Source: Thunnus maccoyii (Eukaryota > Chordata > Actinopteri > Scombriformes > Scombridae). From it: a DNA stretch of 64,000 bases. Below, piece by piece: positions 38,728 to 51,843 of the stretch (position 1 is its first letter; each line of letters begins with the position of its first letter). The position numbers were made by a program, and so were the translations under genes. The stretch is from NCBI RefSeq assembly GCF_910596095.1, contig NC_056540.1:17386501-17450500 (forward strand), given 5' to 3'. A model generated the notes under the pieces. The model saw nothing but the letters and a program-made list of their open reading frames with translations, was not told the origin of the DNA and ran no database searches.

Positions 38728-38733
38728 TTTATT
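38728..38733 (-). terminator. Candidate poly(A) signal of zinc-finger gene B
   Basis: TTTATT on the plus strand, AATAAA on minus, giving gene B a 3' UTR of about 1.3 kb. It lies about 150 bp upstream of the gene A promoter motif, so the two genes are tightly packed head to tail. Confidence 0.45.
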
Positions 38734-40063
38734 GGGGTAATGATCTAACAACACCACTGACACTTTTTATGATGACAAGAGAACAGTCGTAGTAAACCTT
38801 TTCCATCATGTCCATGTGGATCAATGAAAAACAATACAACCCACACAAAGTTTGGAACATTTTAAAACAGTAAAATACAGTACATTCACATTTGTTCTGA
38901 ACTCAAGCATCAAATAACATAACTTTGAATGTAACAAGTCCTAAAAAATTGTAATGTTTTCAGATATCCTTCAACTAACAGTAGGTGGATTAACAGGATA
39001 ACCAATTACATTTTCCTCCAGCAAATACAGTCATCAGGACATCTCAAAGCCATGTCCAGAAGTCTTGACACTACAAGCAAGCACATCTCCAGACACCACA
39101 GGGTGAGCTGAAAGAGTGTCTGAGTGAGTTTCTCAACTTGTGCTAAAACTTGTAGAGTTCATATCAAACAGCACCGACTGTGAATAAGGCGAACAAACAC
39201 ATTCATACATATAACTGAACATTAACTTTCCTTAAATACAAAAATAAGATTAGTTGATTTGTTTATATACTGTATACCACAAGGCAGCAAAGATTTTTCA
39301 ACAGGTAGAGATTTTGCTATACACTTTCTACCGAGGTAGCTTTTCTTTTGGTGTGGTTTTTTTTGGGGCCAATATCATTGTCAAAGAGCAGGTTTGCTGT
39401 AAGGCAATCTTGGATTTACATAGTTTTTGCATCACTTTAATGTACTGTGGTGCTAACTGTTCTTTTTTTTTCTTGGGATATATGTTTTCATCATTTTAAG
39501 GGATTTTTTTTAGATATGTATCTTTATCCTTTCTGTTATTGCACTGCTGTGGGCTGGAAAGAAGAGCATTTTGTTTTTTATGTATGCAGGTACACAAGAA
39601 AATTAAAATAAACTAAGTCTTGAATATGATGAAGTACCCCGATTTGCCAGGTATTTCACAAAGTTGCACATTCCCATATTTTTTTTCTAACAATGCTTTC
39701 TTCATTGAATTTTCCTGGAAAATATTAGTTTACCACAATATGTGTTTATTTTTATCCATTGCCCACCCCATACACATCATTCTTCATCCAATCTGTGAAA
39801 AGATCCTTAACACTTTTAAGGAAATGTCTGGGTAAAACTTTAAAACAAGTTACATGTGATGATGGTGGAACAAGAATACTTGGTGGTGGACCCCTCAGTA
39901 CATGGACAGACACACTCATGTTTTACCTCTGTGCGTAAAAGTGTGATGTAAAACGAGTCATTCAAAAACCCGTAGCATTCAGGAAAACCCATCCATCAAC
40001 CCGGAAGAGCATAAATAACAACATCTAATATTTTTAGACAGGAGATGCTAACTGCATACCAGC
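38734..40063 (-). other. 3' UTR of zinc-finger gene B
   Basis: AT-rich sequence following the gene B stop codon. Contains poly-T runs around 39460-39510 and no convincing coding frame or RNA gene. Confidence 0.45.
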
Positions 40064-43000
40064 TTACTTGTGGAAACGTTGAATATGGTTCTTGAGGCGT
40101 CCCTCGGTGAGGAAGCCTTTCCCACAATCCTGGCAGATATTAGGCCAGTCCCTGTGAAAATCAAACACATGCCTATTTAACTCCCTTGGTGTGGGGAATA
40201 TCTTCCCACATTCCCGACACGGGATCTTTTTCAGAGAAATACGGCATCTTTTTCTGTGTTTGTATAGCTGCGCACTGGAATTAAATTTTTTAGGGCACTT
40301 CTCACATTTGATGGGCTTCTCTCCTGTGTGGATGCGATAGTGTTCAATCAACAAGCCTTTGCTTTTCACAAGCTTCAGACACGTTAAGCAGCTGTAACCA
40401 TTGGGGCGCCGTGTGCCCATTGTTTGCCATTTTTTCCTCTTGTCTGAACTGTGTTCTTTCTGAACATTGTTAAAGTTAGCTGCTCCGCTTGTGTCTTTGC
40501 TGGAAGCAATCAAACTCTCTCCGTTTTCTTCAGGCTCCTCTAAAGGCTTGGTCCATCCGAGGTCTCCGTTTGTCTCTTTTGATGTAATTTGATCTTTGTG
40601 CCTTCTCGATGACGCACTGCAGCTGTCAGAGGAAGGTGTGCTTTCCTTCCTAACAGTTTCCTGTTTTTTGCCCGGCGTGGACAGTTTTTCTTGGTCACAT
40701 GACTGAGATTCTTTTGCAAACGATTTCTTGAGTTTTCGGCAAGATATTTTATGATTAATGAGAGCGCTTGGAAAAGGGAACTCTTTTTTGCATGCTCGGC
40801 ATTTCTTGTGTGACCGTATATGTACATTTAGGCCAAACTCTGTATCAAACACCTTACAGCAAAACTTACATGTGTACATTTTTCCATCATTTTGCACCGT
40901 CTCTTTTTGTTTAGACACAGACTCAGTTGCTGTGTTTTTTCTTCCCTCGTTTTTGCTCTTTGTAACATTTTCTTGCTCTTTTCCTGTTAAATTTCGCCCT
41001 CTTCTTCTTTGACCTGTGGGGACTGCTGAGCCAGAATATTCCTGTTTGATCTCTCGGAGCAAACGTTTCATGTCATTTCTTACTAGTGATCGTCTGGCGG
41101 TTGTTGTTGGTGAGATTTTGTCCTGAGTGGGTTTGTCGCTCTCCTTTAATGAGGAACCTGTGGGAGAAAATATCGCAAAAAATTAAAATGTAACCCTGAG
41201 AAAAAGGGAAAAAGCCATATTTAATTCTATAATACTATTACTACTAGGAATTCTCATTTGAAGGGTCAGTTCACCAAAATTAAAAAAAACCTTTCTCACT
41301 TTCGCCACCTGGTATCTAGACAATTTTGGTTGTATTTGGCCACATTATTAAATATTCATCCCTGGGTTTTCTGTTGTTACCCGAATACAACGGAGGAGAA
41401 TAAAATTTGTAGTGCTCACAGCATTGAAAAATGACATTTAATGAATTTAACTGCAACACATCTTTTCAGAATCATTGTCCTTATGAGAGTGCGGATATAC
41501 CTGTAGTTCAACCTTTTACCTGACAAGTTGACAAAATCAGCATTTTTATTTACATAGAGAGCCTTAGAAATCATAAAATAATCGTGTTAATGTGTGTATG
41601 TAAGTGAATGTAAATGTGGATGTGAGAAAGGAAATACATTCCTCATTCTGACGATCATTTACAGCACAGAACAATAAATGAAATTAAGAATTAAACCAAC
41701 CTCTCTTGGATTTCCTGCCTGCCTTTGTTGGCTGGTGAGACTCTATGTCATGGTTGACCACCTAAAATAAAAATGTTCTTGGTTATATCTCCAATGATTT
41801 GCAATGCAAATTTCAGAAAACAGTTTCATGCAGAGCTGTGTCAGCATACACGGATATTACGGAGATGAACTCTCTGGATGTTCTGAGTCGTTCAATCATT
41901 TTGCCAAAATGTGAAAAAGTGGATGTAGAAGCACTTTTTAAACACTTTACACCTGAAGAATACACAATAAATCCTGTAAGGGCAAATCAGTGCTTCAGCT
42001 CAATTCCTGCAAACTTTTGTACCTGAGCCTCTGCACATCTGCCAAATACCTCCACAAGTGTCAGAAGAAAAAAAAAGTGCCCCCCCCCTCCCCAAAGCAC
42101 AACCCTCTTAAGAGATTTTGTCACCCCATGGAAAGTGTTTGTTTTGAGGCCTAACTGACTGCCTGTGTTGGTCTGAAATGTTCACAAACACATTAACACC
42201 TACCTGATCCCCATGGAGAGTTGGGTTAAATTTTTATCAAAAGATGGACATGTGTAAAAATTTCACCCGATTTCATCAGTTAGCAGAATATCCCAGTGAG
42301 CTCTGAGAGGATCTTCACATTGCTTTGAAGAAACTACGGTCATGAAGTATTGAAGTTTCTCTTCTTTTTTAGGTTTTATCATAATCTGACATGACACAGG
42401 GATATCTTGTCCACTGGCAGCACTGATATATTCAGAGTGCCATATAATGTTTCCAGCCTACCATTAAGGATGCGCATTCATTAAAATGAAGCATGTGGGC
42501 TTCAGTGGTCGGTTATCAAATTTGCAACTGCCCGTCTCAGCAATTATCCTATCCTATGCACACCATTGCTCCCCCTCCCTCTGAACCTCTTGTGTTACTT
42601 ATCACTGCACCACTGTAATGCTAAGCCATCCAAACATCCGCTCCTCCATCACACACCTCTTTCTTGATGATCGGAACGTGCCACAGTGGGATGGACAGCC
42701 GTCGCAGTCTTACGCTGGGACACACGCCATCGTTTTGCTTGGTCAAGTTCTCGTAGCCCAGAGGGGCACACCAGTCATCAGGTACTGCACAAACCCAAAA
42801 AAACATGGGTGATCTTCAACTGGTGATGCACTAAAAAACATCTGGCTACACCAGTGATGCTTTAGGTGTGTCCTAGTAAAGGGTGAGGGTACTTGTGCAT
42901 CACTTATTTTGTGTAGTGTATGCACATGTACTTAAACTATTTGTAAATATTAGTTTTCACTATGACGCTTTTCGGTTTGTTTCTGTTTGTCAGTTTAATT

Positions 43001-43495
43001 CAGAATAATTCAATGTTCAGTGTAACGTCCAGGGGGAATGAATACTAAAATGGCCTTAGAAGCATCGCCTGTTAAGGTAATAATTCTCTCTGTAATGACA
43101 GCCGTCTAAAAACAGTGACTATAGTCAAACATAAAATGTCTTTCACAGAAGAAAGCAAGTTATTTCAATCATTTAAACACTATACCTTCAAAATCAACCT
43201 CAGGATCATGAGACGTTTGTTTGGAGGCGTTCTCAGGCTCTCTTTGTGTTTCAACAACTTGAATTTGATCCTTCTCCGCTCTTGTGTGACAGTCATTTTG
43301 ACTTTCTTTCAGCTTGAGCTCTGCTTTCTGTAACTTCATTTTAAGTTGAAGTATCTCTTCTCCTTTCTGTGCCAGCTCCATTTGATGGTCGTGTAGCGTG
43401 TTCTCAAAGATCTTCGCTATCTCTATCATCGCTGTCCTCAGGACTGAGTCCATGGCCACCTGGGCCCTGAAATCTCTTGTCCGATAGTCTGTCAT
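40064..43495 (-). CDS. C2H2 zinc-finger protein (gene B), 6 divergent fingers
   Basis: Probable nuclear protein of the same family as the genes at 35910-37858 and 50935-55903; orthologue not recognised. Coding exons in gene order: 43495-43186, 42784-42657, 41761-41701, 41157-40064; phases 1, 0, 1; 530 residues. Exon 1 gives the shared helical module (MTDYRTRD, then AMDSVLRTAMIEIAKIFENT, then a Lys/Glu-rich coiled coil). Exon 2 encodes a compact DDWCAPLGYE block and ends in IIKKE. Exon 4 holds a Lys/Ser-rich linker between two finger groups: two fingers near the N-terminal end of the exon and four at the C-terminus. Two of the six end in Cys instead of the second His (C2HC), and only one HTGEKP linker is present. 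A likely 5' UTR acceptor lies at 43578/43579. Confidence 0.85.
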
Positions 43496-44719
43496 CTTTG
43501 AAGGCAACTGCTTACAGATGTCCTCCCTTGTAAAGTCTTGTGTGATGCTGTTCTGGTCCTCAGAAAGTCACTGACCCCCTAAAAAGAGAGATAAGAGACT
43601 AAATTAATGACAGCTATAAAACAGCAACCTTGGTGGTTCCTAGGTATACACTCAATGGCCACTTTATCATGTATGGGGTGGACAAAATATTTATGTTTCG
43701 TGAAATAAGGTCACTTTTAGCAGGTTTGCTGAAATGGGCATCTAACACCAAATCAACTGGGAGAAGGACGATCTCCCTTCAAAGTACCACACTCAACTTC
43801 TAATGGCCTTCAAGTATGCAATACCTCTGGAAGTCAAGGATGTACTACTACTATGTAAACAAAAAACAGAAAGTTCAACGGACTGTCAATTTATTAATTT
43901 TACCAGGAAAATTTCACATCCATAAATTCAACTTCTCGCCCATCGTTTGAACTTTTCATGATTGAATACAGACAGTATTTTGAGTCTATCCAACTTATAA
44001 ACAATAAGACATATGCACATATGCGTTAGTATGCTCCAAGAATGTTTTAAAGAAATCTGATTTTATAGCCTGCCTTTTCTGTTAAGTTATTTTTCTCTTT
44101 TTTATAATTATTACTTTTACTTTTTGTCCTGTTACAATGTTGACTGTATCAACAAACTGAAAGAGAAGTCATGTCCTGTTATGTTATCTTTATTTCAATA
44201 TTATGTTGTTCAGTATGAATTGTTTTCTGTTATTGTATTAATGTCACACATATTGTAACTTAAGTGATGCTTTCTATAAATAAAGTAATGGCGGGAGTAT
44301 GCAATATCCAGGTAGAGATGATACAGTTTCCATCATGTGAATGTGGACCACAATGTTTTATCTTGTGGAGTAGACACACACACACATTCAACAGTTACAT
44401 CACATAGCGTTTAGCTGCTATAACATGACAAAAGTCAGGGATGAACTTCTCTGATAATGTTGGTCCACTGGTTAAGAATGAGTAGTAGTTTTTATAAGAT
44501 CACTCATCTCTTTAAAACCACATCACCGTTAGCTAACGTTAGCCAACTTATGATACTGACTGTGCGTTTAAATAGATCAGCTTTCGCTTTCCACGTAAGA
44601 ACAGCAGACCAAAAATTAACTTTAAATATCAGGAGCTTGGTAATGACTGACAACAGGCAGACCATTTAACTACATGTGGAGGGCAACTGATCATCTAACG
44701 TTATGCAAAAAATACTGAC

Positions 44720-45095
44720 CGCTCTGCAGAAGGATGAACGCCAGTTACTGTATGAGATGATAACTCCGTTTGTAACCGAGGAAGGTCCTAATGCATGAAA
44801 TGTAAGCTGTGGCGCCCGCTGACAACAAAATATTACATTAGCAGCATTTGTTTCTCATGAGGTATCCTTAACTAACGTGTAAAAGTCACACTGTCAAACA
44901 TAATTCGGCCATTTTTACTAGGATACCCAGGAGAGAAGAATAACGTTTTTATTCCCACCCGCATTCTACGAAGACCCGCCCCTACTCTACCTCTGATTGG
45001 CTCTTTTTACGCTAACCAAATAAGAACTGGAAGCTAATTGGTCGTTCCATTTAACGTCACTGCGCTAGCTACACCTCCGCCATTTTGGACTGAAA
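44720..45095 (-). promoter_or_regulatory. Promoter region of zinc-finger gene B
   Basis: On the minus strand, in order: a YY1-type AAAATGGCGG (45077-45086), CCAAT motifs near 45030 and 44997, a GGGGCGGG box near 44985, then a likely untranslated exon ending in a GCG, then gtcagt, donor near 44719. This is typical of a housekeeping-type promoter without a TATA box. Motif calls are direct; start site is inferred. Confidence 0.5.
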
Positions 45096-45099
45096 GCGA

Positions 45100-47960
45100 C
45101 TTTTTTTTTCCTCTTTATTGAACATTATGAACATTCAGACATTCAGCTGGTGGACATGGCACGGACATTATTGTACAGTTCAATATTCCAATTGGTGGAA
45201 AAAAGTAGATATCAATCAAATGAGTTAACAAATTTAATTAAAAAAAATAAGTTATCTAAACATAATATAAATAAACAATAACACCGCAATCAGGTTTTAC
45301 AGAAAAAAAATCTTTAAATATAACAGTGTCCGTTCATTTTTTTGTTCGTCATAATGTATCATGGGTTAATGTATCTATGTACAAATTGAATTCAACCAGA
45401 AAAATATTAAGATTTTGGAGGGATTTTTGGAAATTTACCAACTACAAGACTTGTCATGTAACTCAAAGGCTTATTAATACATTTATCATTACAGGTTAAT
45501 TACATTGTTATTATATTCATACATATATTGCATTCAAACGCAGCAACAAGCCTGAAATCTTTTCAATTATGGCAGTTGTTGAGGGGTTAATTTGTTTATT
45601 TGTTTATTTGATTTCTTCCTTTAACCTAATTAACAGCACAGTAATATTGCAAGAGAAACAACAGTACAGGGAGTATTGGGGGTAAAACACAAGCAGAAAT
45701 AAAATTGTACAATGTAAAAGATATATATTACAGAAATTAAAAGAAAAAAATAAATAAACATAACTTTTTAAAAAAAATGAATTAGCAATATTGAAAACCA
45801 ACAATTAATTAATCAAAATATGATTACATGCCAACCATTTTTCTTCTTCTGTTTTTAAAAAAAAAAAAAAGCGCAGGCTGATTTCTTAAATTACTGTCAC
45901 ATTAGCTGCTGTAACAGGGCAGTTCTCTCTTTTTTCCAATAAACAATAATCCAATGTTTGTGACTTTCAAATATTGTACACGAACCCCTCTATAAACTAT
46001 TGTGGTAAATATTCTCTTTTTAAGGTGGATGAATTTTACTTCTTCCTTAAAAAAAAGCGTTTCCTCTTTCTTTTCACAACTGATGGACAAAGACCTCTAT
46101 TTTTCTTCAGATATTACAACCTGGCCTGGGACAAGCTGAACACTAAATATGTCAGGATACAGCATTGCAGTTACATGGTAGCATTATCTTAATTATTTAG
46201 ACCAGGATTACAAACTGTTTTAATAATTTTAATAAACGGATGGTGTGCTCATTTATGTCACAAATTAAAACAATGTGTGATTTACTAATAAGCAGTCAGT
46301 AATTCACACAATTAAAGCATTTAGATTGAAAAACTATTTAGGTTTTACCTTACTTACACATACAGGTCATTGTTACCGCAAACTCCTACATAGTTCAAAC
46401 TTCCAAAAACCAAAAGAAAGTAGGCAAGTGGGGTCAATGGTTTGTACAGTCACTACAGAAGCAGGAAACAAACAAACAAACAAAAAATGTAGCCACAAAC
46501 ACAAACCTTACCCAGTTATAGCAGAGAAGCTCAGGCCCGCTGAGCAGCACTCTGTGCTCATGTAGAGGGTCAGAGAAGGACAATAGTAGAAAGAACACTG
46601 GTGTCTTCGGTCATGTATTTTAGGCTAAATTAATACAAGATATTCCTTCATTTGCCAAATGATGGAAACCTACAGTTTCATATTGCATCTAAAACAACAC
46701 TGGGAGCCCCACATAAGCTTTAATTTGCAATTTGAAAAGGCCATCGGACCGTAGCTCCCACTAACAGCCACTTCAGCAAGAGATATTAATGCATGCGTGT
46801 AATTTGTAGCAGGGAAAGTGCTTGTTATTGATTTCACACAGTTGTGTGTTAATCTGATGCCTGGTCTTGCTCAGCAACACTATTGTTTGATGTTTATTTG
46901 AGTTACAGAATTTGATTAACAGAGATAGATAGTGTACAGAAATACATGCTGCATTCGCTGACTCCTCAGGTTCAGTGGTGGATATGTGGTAGATTATTTC
47001 ATCTCCAACAATATAATGTCCTGTCTCATGTTAGTCATTTTCAAGTGAAAATTAAACTAAAAGTTTTTTTATCAGGATATGTTGTTATATTGCTTATTAT
47101 CCCATCCCTACCGTGAGCGTTCACTGTATATAAACACATGCGCCAGCTGTTAAAACAAACTGTACAATATAGGACTGTTAACACTGAAACACATAACACT
47201 GGAAGTATAAAATGTGTATCTCGTATGCATACTTACTGTATATGATGTGTTTACAAAAATAACAGTATATGTGCAGTTCACTGAAGAACAAAATTATGGC
47301 GTCCCCTCAAGAAATCAACGAGGCAAATAAATCTGAACAGTATGTGAACACTTTCCACTTTGTCTACAGATACCTGACAAACCTGAGTTTCATAATATCA
47401 GCATACACTTGGCTCACTGTGGTCAAACAAAAATCAATAAACTTTCACTTGGGACAGACATAGTTTCAAGCAGGGTGTGCAGTAGATAATTGACAGCAGT
47501 ACAGTAGATAATTACTTCAATTGAGTGCGTCAATGCAGTATTCACTGGGCTGTTTTCTCATTGCCTCCGATTTCAAACTGTAAAACATGGCTGATATTAG
47601 GGGGAAAAAAGTGTTTTTATTTCTTCTAAACTAGCCACAAAAACTGTTTAAATTTGGGCTTTTTTGTCTGAGAATATTTCTTCATTTTATTGTTTTAGCT
47701 TATTTTAAATAGCTGTTCACAAAGTTCATAAGCTGCAAGGAGGTGGCTTAAACAAAGCCTTTGCCTTTCCTACTACGGTCAAAATGTCTGCTGTGAAAAG
47801 ACACTATTTATGTTATTAATTACACATCTGCTTGTCTGCAGTTAAAAAGATACATTTTTTCTCACTGGGTGTTTTCCAGGTTTGAATCTAATACCCAAAG
47901 CTTGTAAAAAAAAGTGTGTTTGTGAGAATAAACAATCAAGGAAAACAGAGATTCATTTAC
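45100..47960. other. AT-rich spacer between zinc-finger gene B and mif
   Basis: No supportable gene. Contains poly-A/T runs and a possible retroposon tail at about 45590-45780. The remaining sequence looks unique and non-coding. Confidence 0.5.
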
Positions 47961-47976
47961 ATTCTACAAGATTTGC

Positions 47977-47982
47977 TTTATT
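47977..47982 (-). terminator. Candidate mif poly(A) signal
   Basis: TTTATT on the plus strand (AATAAA on minus), about 185 bp past the mif stop codon, a plausible 3' UTR length for this short gene. Confidence 0.6.
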
Positions 47983-48164
47983 GTAACAAGAAAGGATCAG
48001 TGCAAAGCTTTAGGGTCTAGATAAGTGCGTTTAGGAGAGTCGTACAGTATGTTAAGAGCGGATCACCGAGTGTCTCTACTTCTCCATTCTGCCGGTTTTA
48101 ACTACGTTCATTCATGTCGTAAAATACTGGAATGAGCTTCGGTTTCAGCGTGTTGACCTCCATC

Positions 48165-49609
48165 TCAGCCAAATGTAGTGTTGTTCCAGGCCACGTTGGC
48201 TGCATCCATGTCCACGAAGTTAACATAAATCCTGAAATAGACACAGAGAGAAATAGGTTAATGAGATTGGACATTAACAGTGAGCGAGGTATATGAGATA
48301 CAAGGGTATCTGAGTCTGTATTTCTGGCACCATCAATTGCTTATCAGATTCAGTGCAGTGATTGTACTGATTGTTGTGTGTGTGTGTGTTATTTACCTGT
48401 CAGCAGAGATGCCCAGGTGTTTGTTGAGCATCCCGCACAGTAGTTTTGAGTATTGCTTGTTGTGAGCACCGCTGATCTTGCCAATACTGTGGAGGGAGCA
48501 GAGTGCGCAGGGGTCTCCCTTTCCTCCAAACATCATCATTTGGTCAGGGTTGATATGCACAGCAATGTACTGTGTTCACAAGACAGACACACAAAATTGA
48601 TGTCAGGCAACAACACTGGCTGGATCCGCTGAGCCCCAATGTCACATTGTAGTATCCACATTGCATTAAAAAGGCCGGCACATACTAAATATAGACTACA
48701 GTTAGAGTTGTAGTGAGGATTTTTGAACTACTGAAGTCATGAATCCAAAATATCCCATTGCAGCCCCACCCATACATGATATTTCATATGATTCTGGCAA
48801 AGAAATAATGATTCCCTTTCATAAAACAAACACATTTAAAGATATTTGGTCTAAGAAATGTCAGATTTAGCCTCCAACATTAATTAACAGAATGTAAACT
48901 GCTCATTAAGATCCCCAAAGTCCCAAAGGCAATAGCCTCGATCAGTGGCGGCTATCGACACACATATATTATATATAAGTCTGTATTCTAGTTCATTTAA
49001 TGCTATACTTTTATGCACATGCTAGTTAAAGCCATGCCTATTAATGTTATGAAGCGACATAAAGATCACTAATACAAATTGAACATTTTAATGGCAAAGT
49101 ATTTACATTATATTTTCACAGCTATAGGCCTTTGGGCCTTCTGAAAGGATGTTGATCTGAGCCCTTTCAAAAACATCCCAGGTTATGATAGATTTGCTTT
49201 TAACTTGTTGGTTTAGTGAACTGACTCCACTAATCAATCATCTACCCATGCTGACTCAGTGCAGTCAGTGGTGAGTTTGCGTTGCACAAGAGTCGTATTC
49301 ATCCGGTAGAGAGGCTGATACTGTATCTACTGTTAGCTACAGTTACACAGAAATCAGGCTTCAAGTGCTGATCTACACTCAACAGAGAAGTTAAATCCAC
49401 CAAGATGATCCAGATAGGTAATAATGAGGGCGGATAGTCCCCTCAGTTTCACAGTGAGACCCAGGTGAGATCATGCAGGAAATAGCGTGGCCCGGACCCA
49501 CCTGTGCAGGTTTGCCCATAGCTTTGGCGAGCTCCTCGGTGGCCTCAGACAGCAGAGCCGCCGGTACGTCGCTTTTGGCCACGTTAGTGTTCACCACGAA
49601 CATCGGCAT
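48165..49609 (-). CDS. mif: Macrophage migration inhibitory factor
   Basis: MIF is a small cytokine-like trimeric protein with keto-enol tautomerase activity and CD74 receptor binding in mammals. Three coding exons: 49609-49502 (108 bases), 48569-48397 (173) and 48231-48165 (67 with stop), giving 115 residues, the exact family length; the first two exon sizes match those I recall for human MIF. Visible features are the N-terminal [10 protein letters not shown] with the catalytic Pro2 exposed after Met removal, [14 protein letters not shown], the CALC motif of the redox site, and the C-terminal VAWNNTTFG. There is no signal peptide, as expected, since MIF is secreted by a non-classical route. 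It lies between two zinc-finger paralogues, transcribed away from the plus-strand one. Nothing appears broken. Confidence 0.98.
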
Positions 49610-50260
49610 GATTATTCTTTGAAGTGCTCTCTTTCTGCTCCTCGGAAAGCTGTGAACGCTGCATAAAACTGTCCAGCAGGCGGAAGAATGAAGCAAAGAC
49701 CCGTTTACCTCTTTCAGAGAATCACGTGGCAAAAGGACCACAGCGCCCCCCTCAGTCTGGAGGGTACAACAACAACCAAGTGGAGGCTACAGTAGGTATT
49801 TTTCTGGTATTATTTTCTTATTTCTTAGAAAAATCAATCATCAAAGCTTTACGAAGTTTGGTCTAATTTTCTTGTATATAAAGGAAGAAATAAATATTCC
49901 TACAATTTGTTTTTGTTGTTGTTTTTAAGGAAAATGTCTTACTCCATTTATTGAGACAAGGTGCCCCCTTATTTTATTTTATTTTTTAAATTTGTCTCCA
50001 CAGTTAACTGTTTTTTTCTTACTGTACTTATAGCTAATTTAACTTGTAGCTGATTTATTATGTGTTGTTTTCCTCTGTTTGATCTGTTAATTATTTCTCA
50101 TTGGTTTACTGTAATAAGTGGTCTTGTGTTTCAGTATGTTTGTATATATTGATTAAAAAAAACTTAAATTACAACAAAAATTTAAAATAAAAACAATCAT
50201 CACCTCTACTGTTGAGATCACACAGAAGCAGAAAGTGATGTGTGAAATAATCCCGAGTTT
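49610..50260. other. Spacer between mif and zinc-finger gene C
   Basis: Divergent intergenic region. The mif 5' UTR and promoter are expected in the first 150 bp (a GC-richer patch with a CAGCGCCCCCCTCA string near 49741); the rest is AT-rich and featureless. Confidence 0.45.
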
Positions 50261-50304
50261 TTTCCAGGGTGCGGCTGCTCTTGAGTGTAGGGTAATTACG
50301 GTAC

Positions 50305-50316
50305 TGCGCATGCGCA
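50305..50316. promoter_or_regulatory. NRF1 site in the zinc-finger gene C promoter
   Basis: TGCGCATGCGCA is the perfect palindromic NRF1 motif. It lies just upstream of a GC-rich stretch ending in a donor-like AACG, then gtacgt, at 50520/50521, the probable untranslated exon 1 of the zinc-finger gene that follows. Confidence 0.55.
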
Positions 50317-50934
50317 CTTTCCTCAAGCATCAGTAAGCAGAGCTGAAGGAGGCGAGGAGGAAACAGAGACAGAGAGAGAGAGGGGAGAAGTTGGATGGTA
50401 CTTTCCTTTGTCGCCGTGCCTCTGATCTTACGATTAACGAACAGCATTATCCGTGATCCGTGAAATCACACGGTGTGTCGCCGGTTAACGTCTACTCCTC
50501 CTGATTTCACCTAACAAACGGTACGTATGGAAAGCTAAATTAGCCAGGCTGCTAACACGATCACTTTCCAACGTTACGGAGGGGCTGGTGACCCTCTTCT
50601 ACTTCAGTATTATTGTGTGTCGACCAGTATTACAAGTTTACTAGCAGGTCTTGTTTTTAGTATATATCAAACTGCAATACCGCCTTTGTACTTCTTAATA
50701 AACCGACAATATATACTGTTTACTAAATGATAACACAGATGTTTATTAGCGATAAATAAAGTATTTCTGTGACTGATATTGATGACTAGGACCAGATTTA
50801 GCCATCAGATCGATAAGACAATGCGAAACTTTTGTGATCCCAGTGGGAAAAACTTGTTAAATGTTTACATGGTTGTGACGTGCTGGCATGATAAACTGTT
50901 ATTGATCCGTCCTCAGGTCAAACCTGTGGCCAGG

Positions 50935-51773
50935 ATGATGGAGGAATCGGTGAGCACGTTTGAGACGCATCTGACGGCTGTCATGGACAGTCTGATCCGA
51001 GCCTCGGTGTGTGAGATCACTAAACTCTTCCAGGAGACGGTGAACGACTACCTGGTGGAGCTGTCCCTCAACAGGAAGGAGAACGAGGCTCTCAAACTGA
51101 GGCTGAGGCTCACGGAGAGCAAGCTGAGGACCGAGCGAGTGTACGGGCTGGGCTGGGCTGCCCACCGCCGCAACGCTGGCCTGGCGGCGGCGGAGGAAGG
51201 GCCCGGAGGGCGGCAGAAACGAAAAGTTGTGGGGGCCCGTAAGTATTTCTGGCGTTTCCTCTCAGACAAGGAGCCTACGTCACATTTAGTTTGTGTCAGG
51301 TATGAAGCTGTCATTACTATTAAGTGGCACCTTGCTAAAATGCGTGATTGTGTTGTTTAATGTGAGAAACAGGGCTCTTGCTATGCAGTCAGGGCTTATG
51401 AGAAGACGCACTTGTTTTGTTGGAAACCATCTGGCAAGAGCTGATCTCTCCCTCCCTCCCTCCTCCCTTCCTCCTCCCTTCCTCCTCCGCCTCCTCTTCA
51501 TGTTCGCTCCCTCTGTCCTTCACCTCCCCCTCTCCTCTCTCTCTCTCCGCTGCATTCTGTCCCTCCCACTCCTCTGTGCTTTTGCACACTCTGTCTCTCT
51601 CCCTCCCTGCCTGCCTTGCTCCTCTCCCTCCACTTCTCTCTGTCTCTCTCCAACTCCACCTCCTCCCCTTCCCGCTCCTCTCTCCTTCACGCCCTCTCCT
51701 CCTCCCTGCCTCTCTCCCTGCCCCCACCTCCTCCAACGCTATTCTCCTGCTCTGTTCTCTCCTTCATCACGTT

Positions 51774-51843
<70 letters not shown>

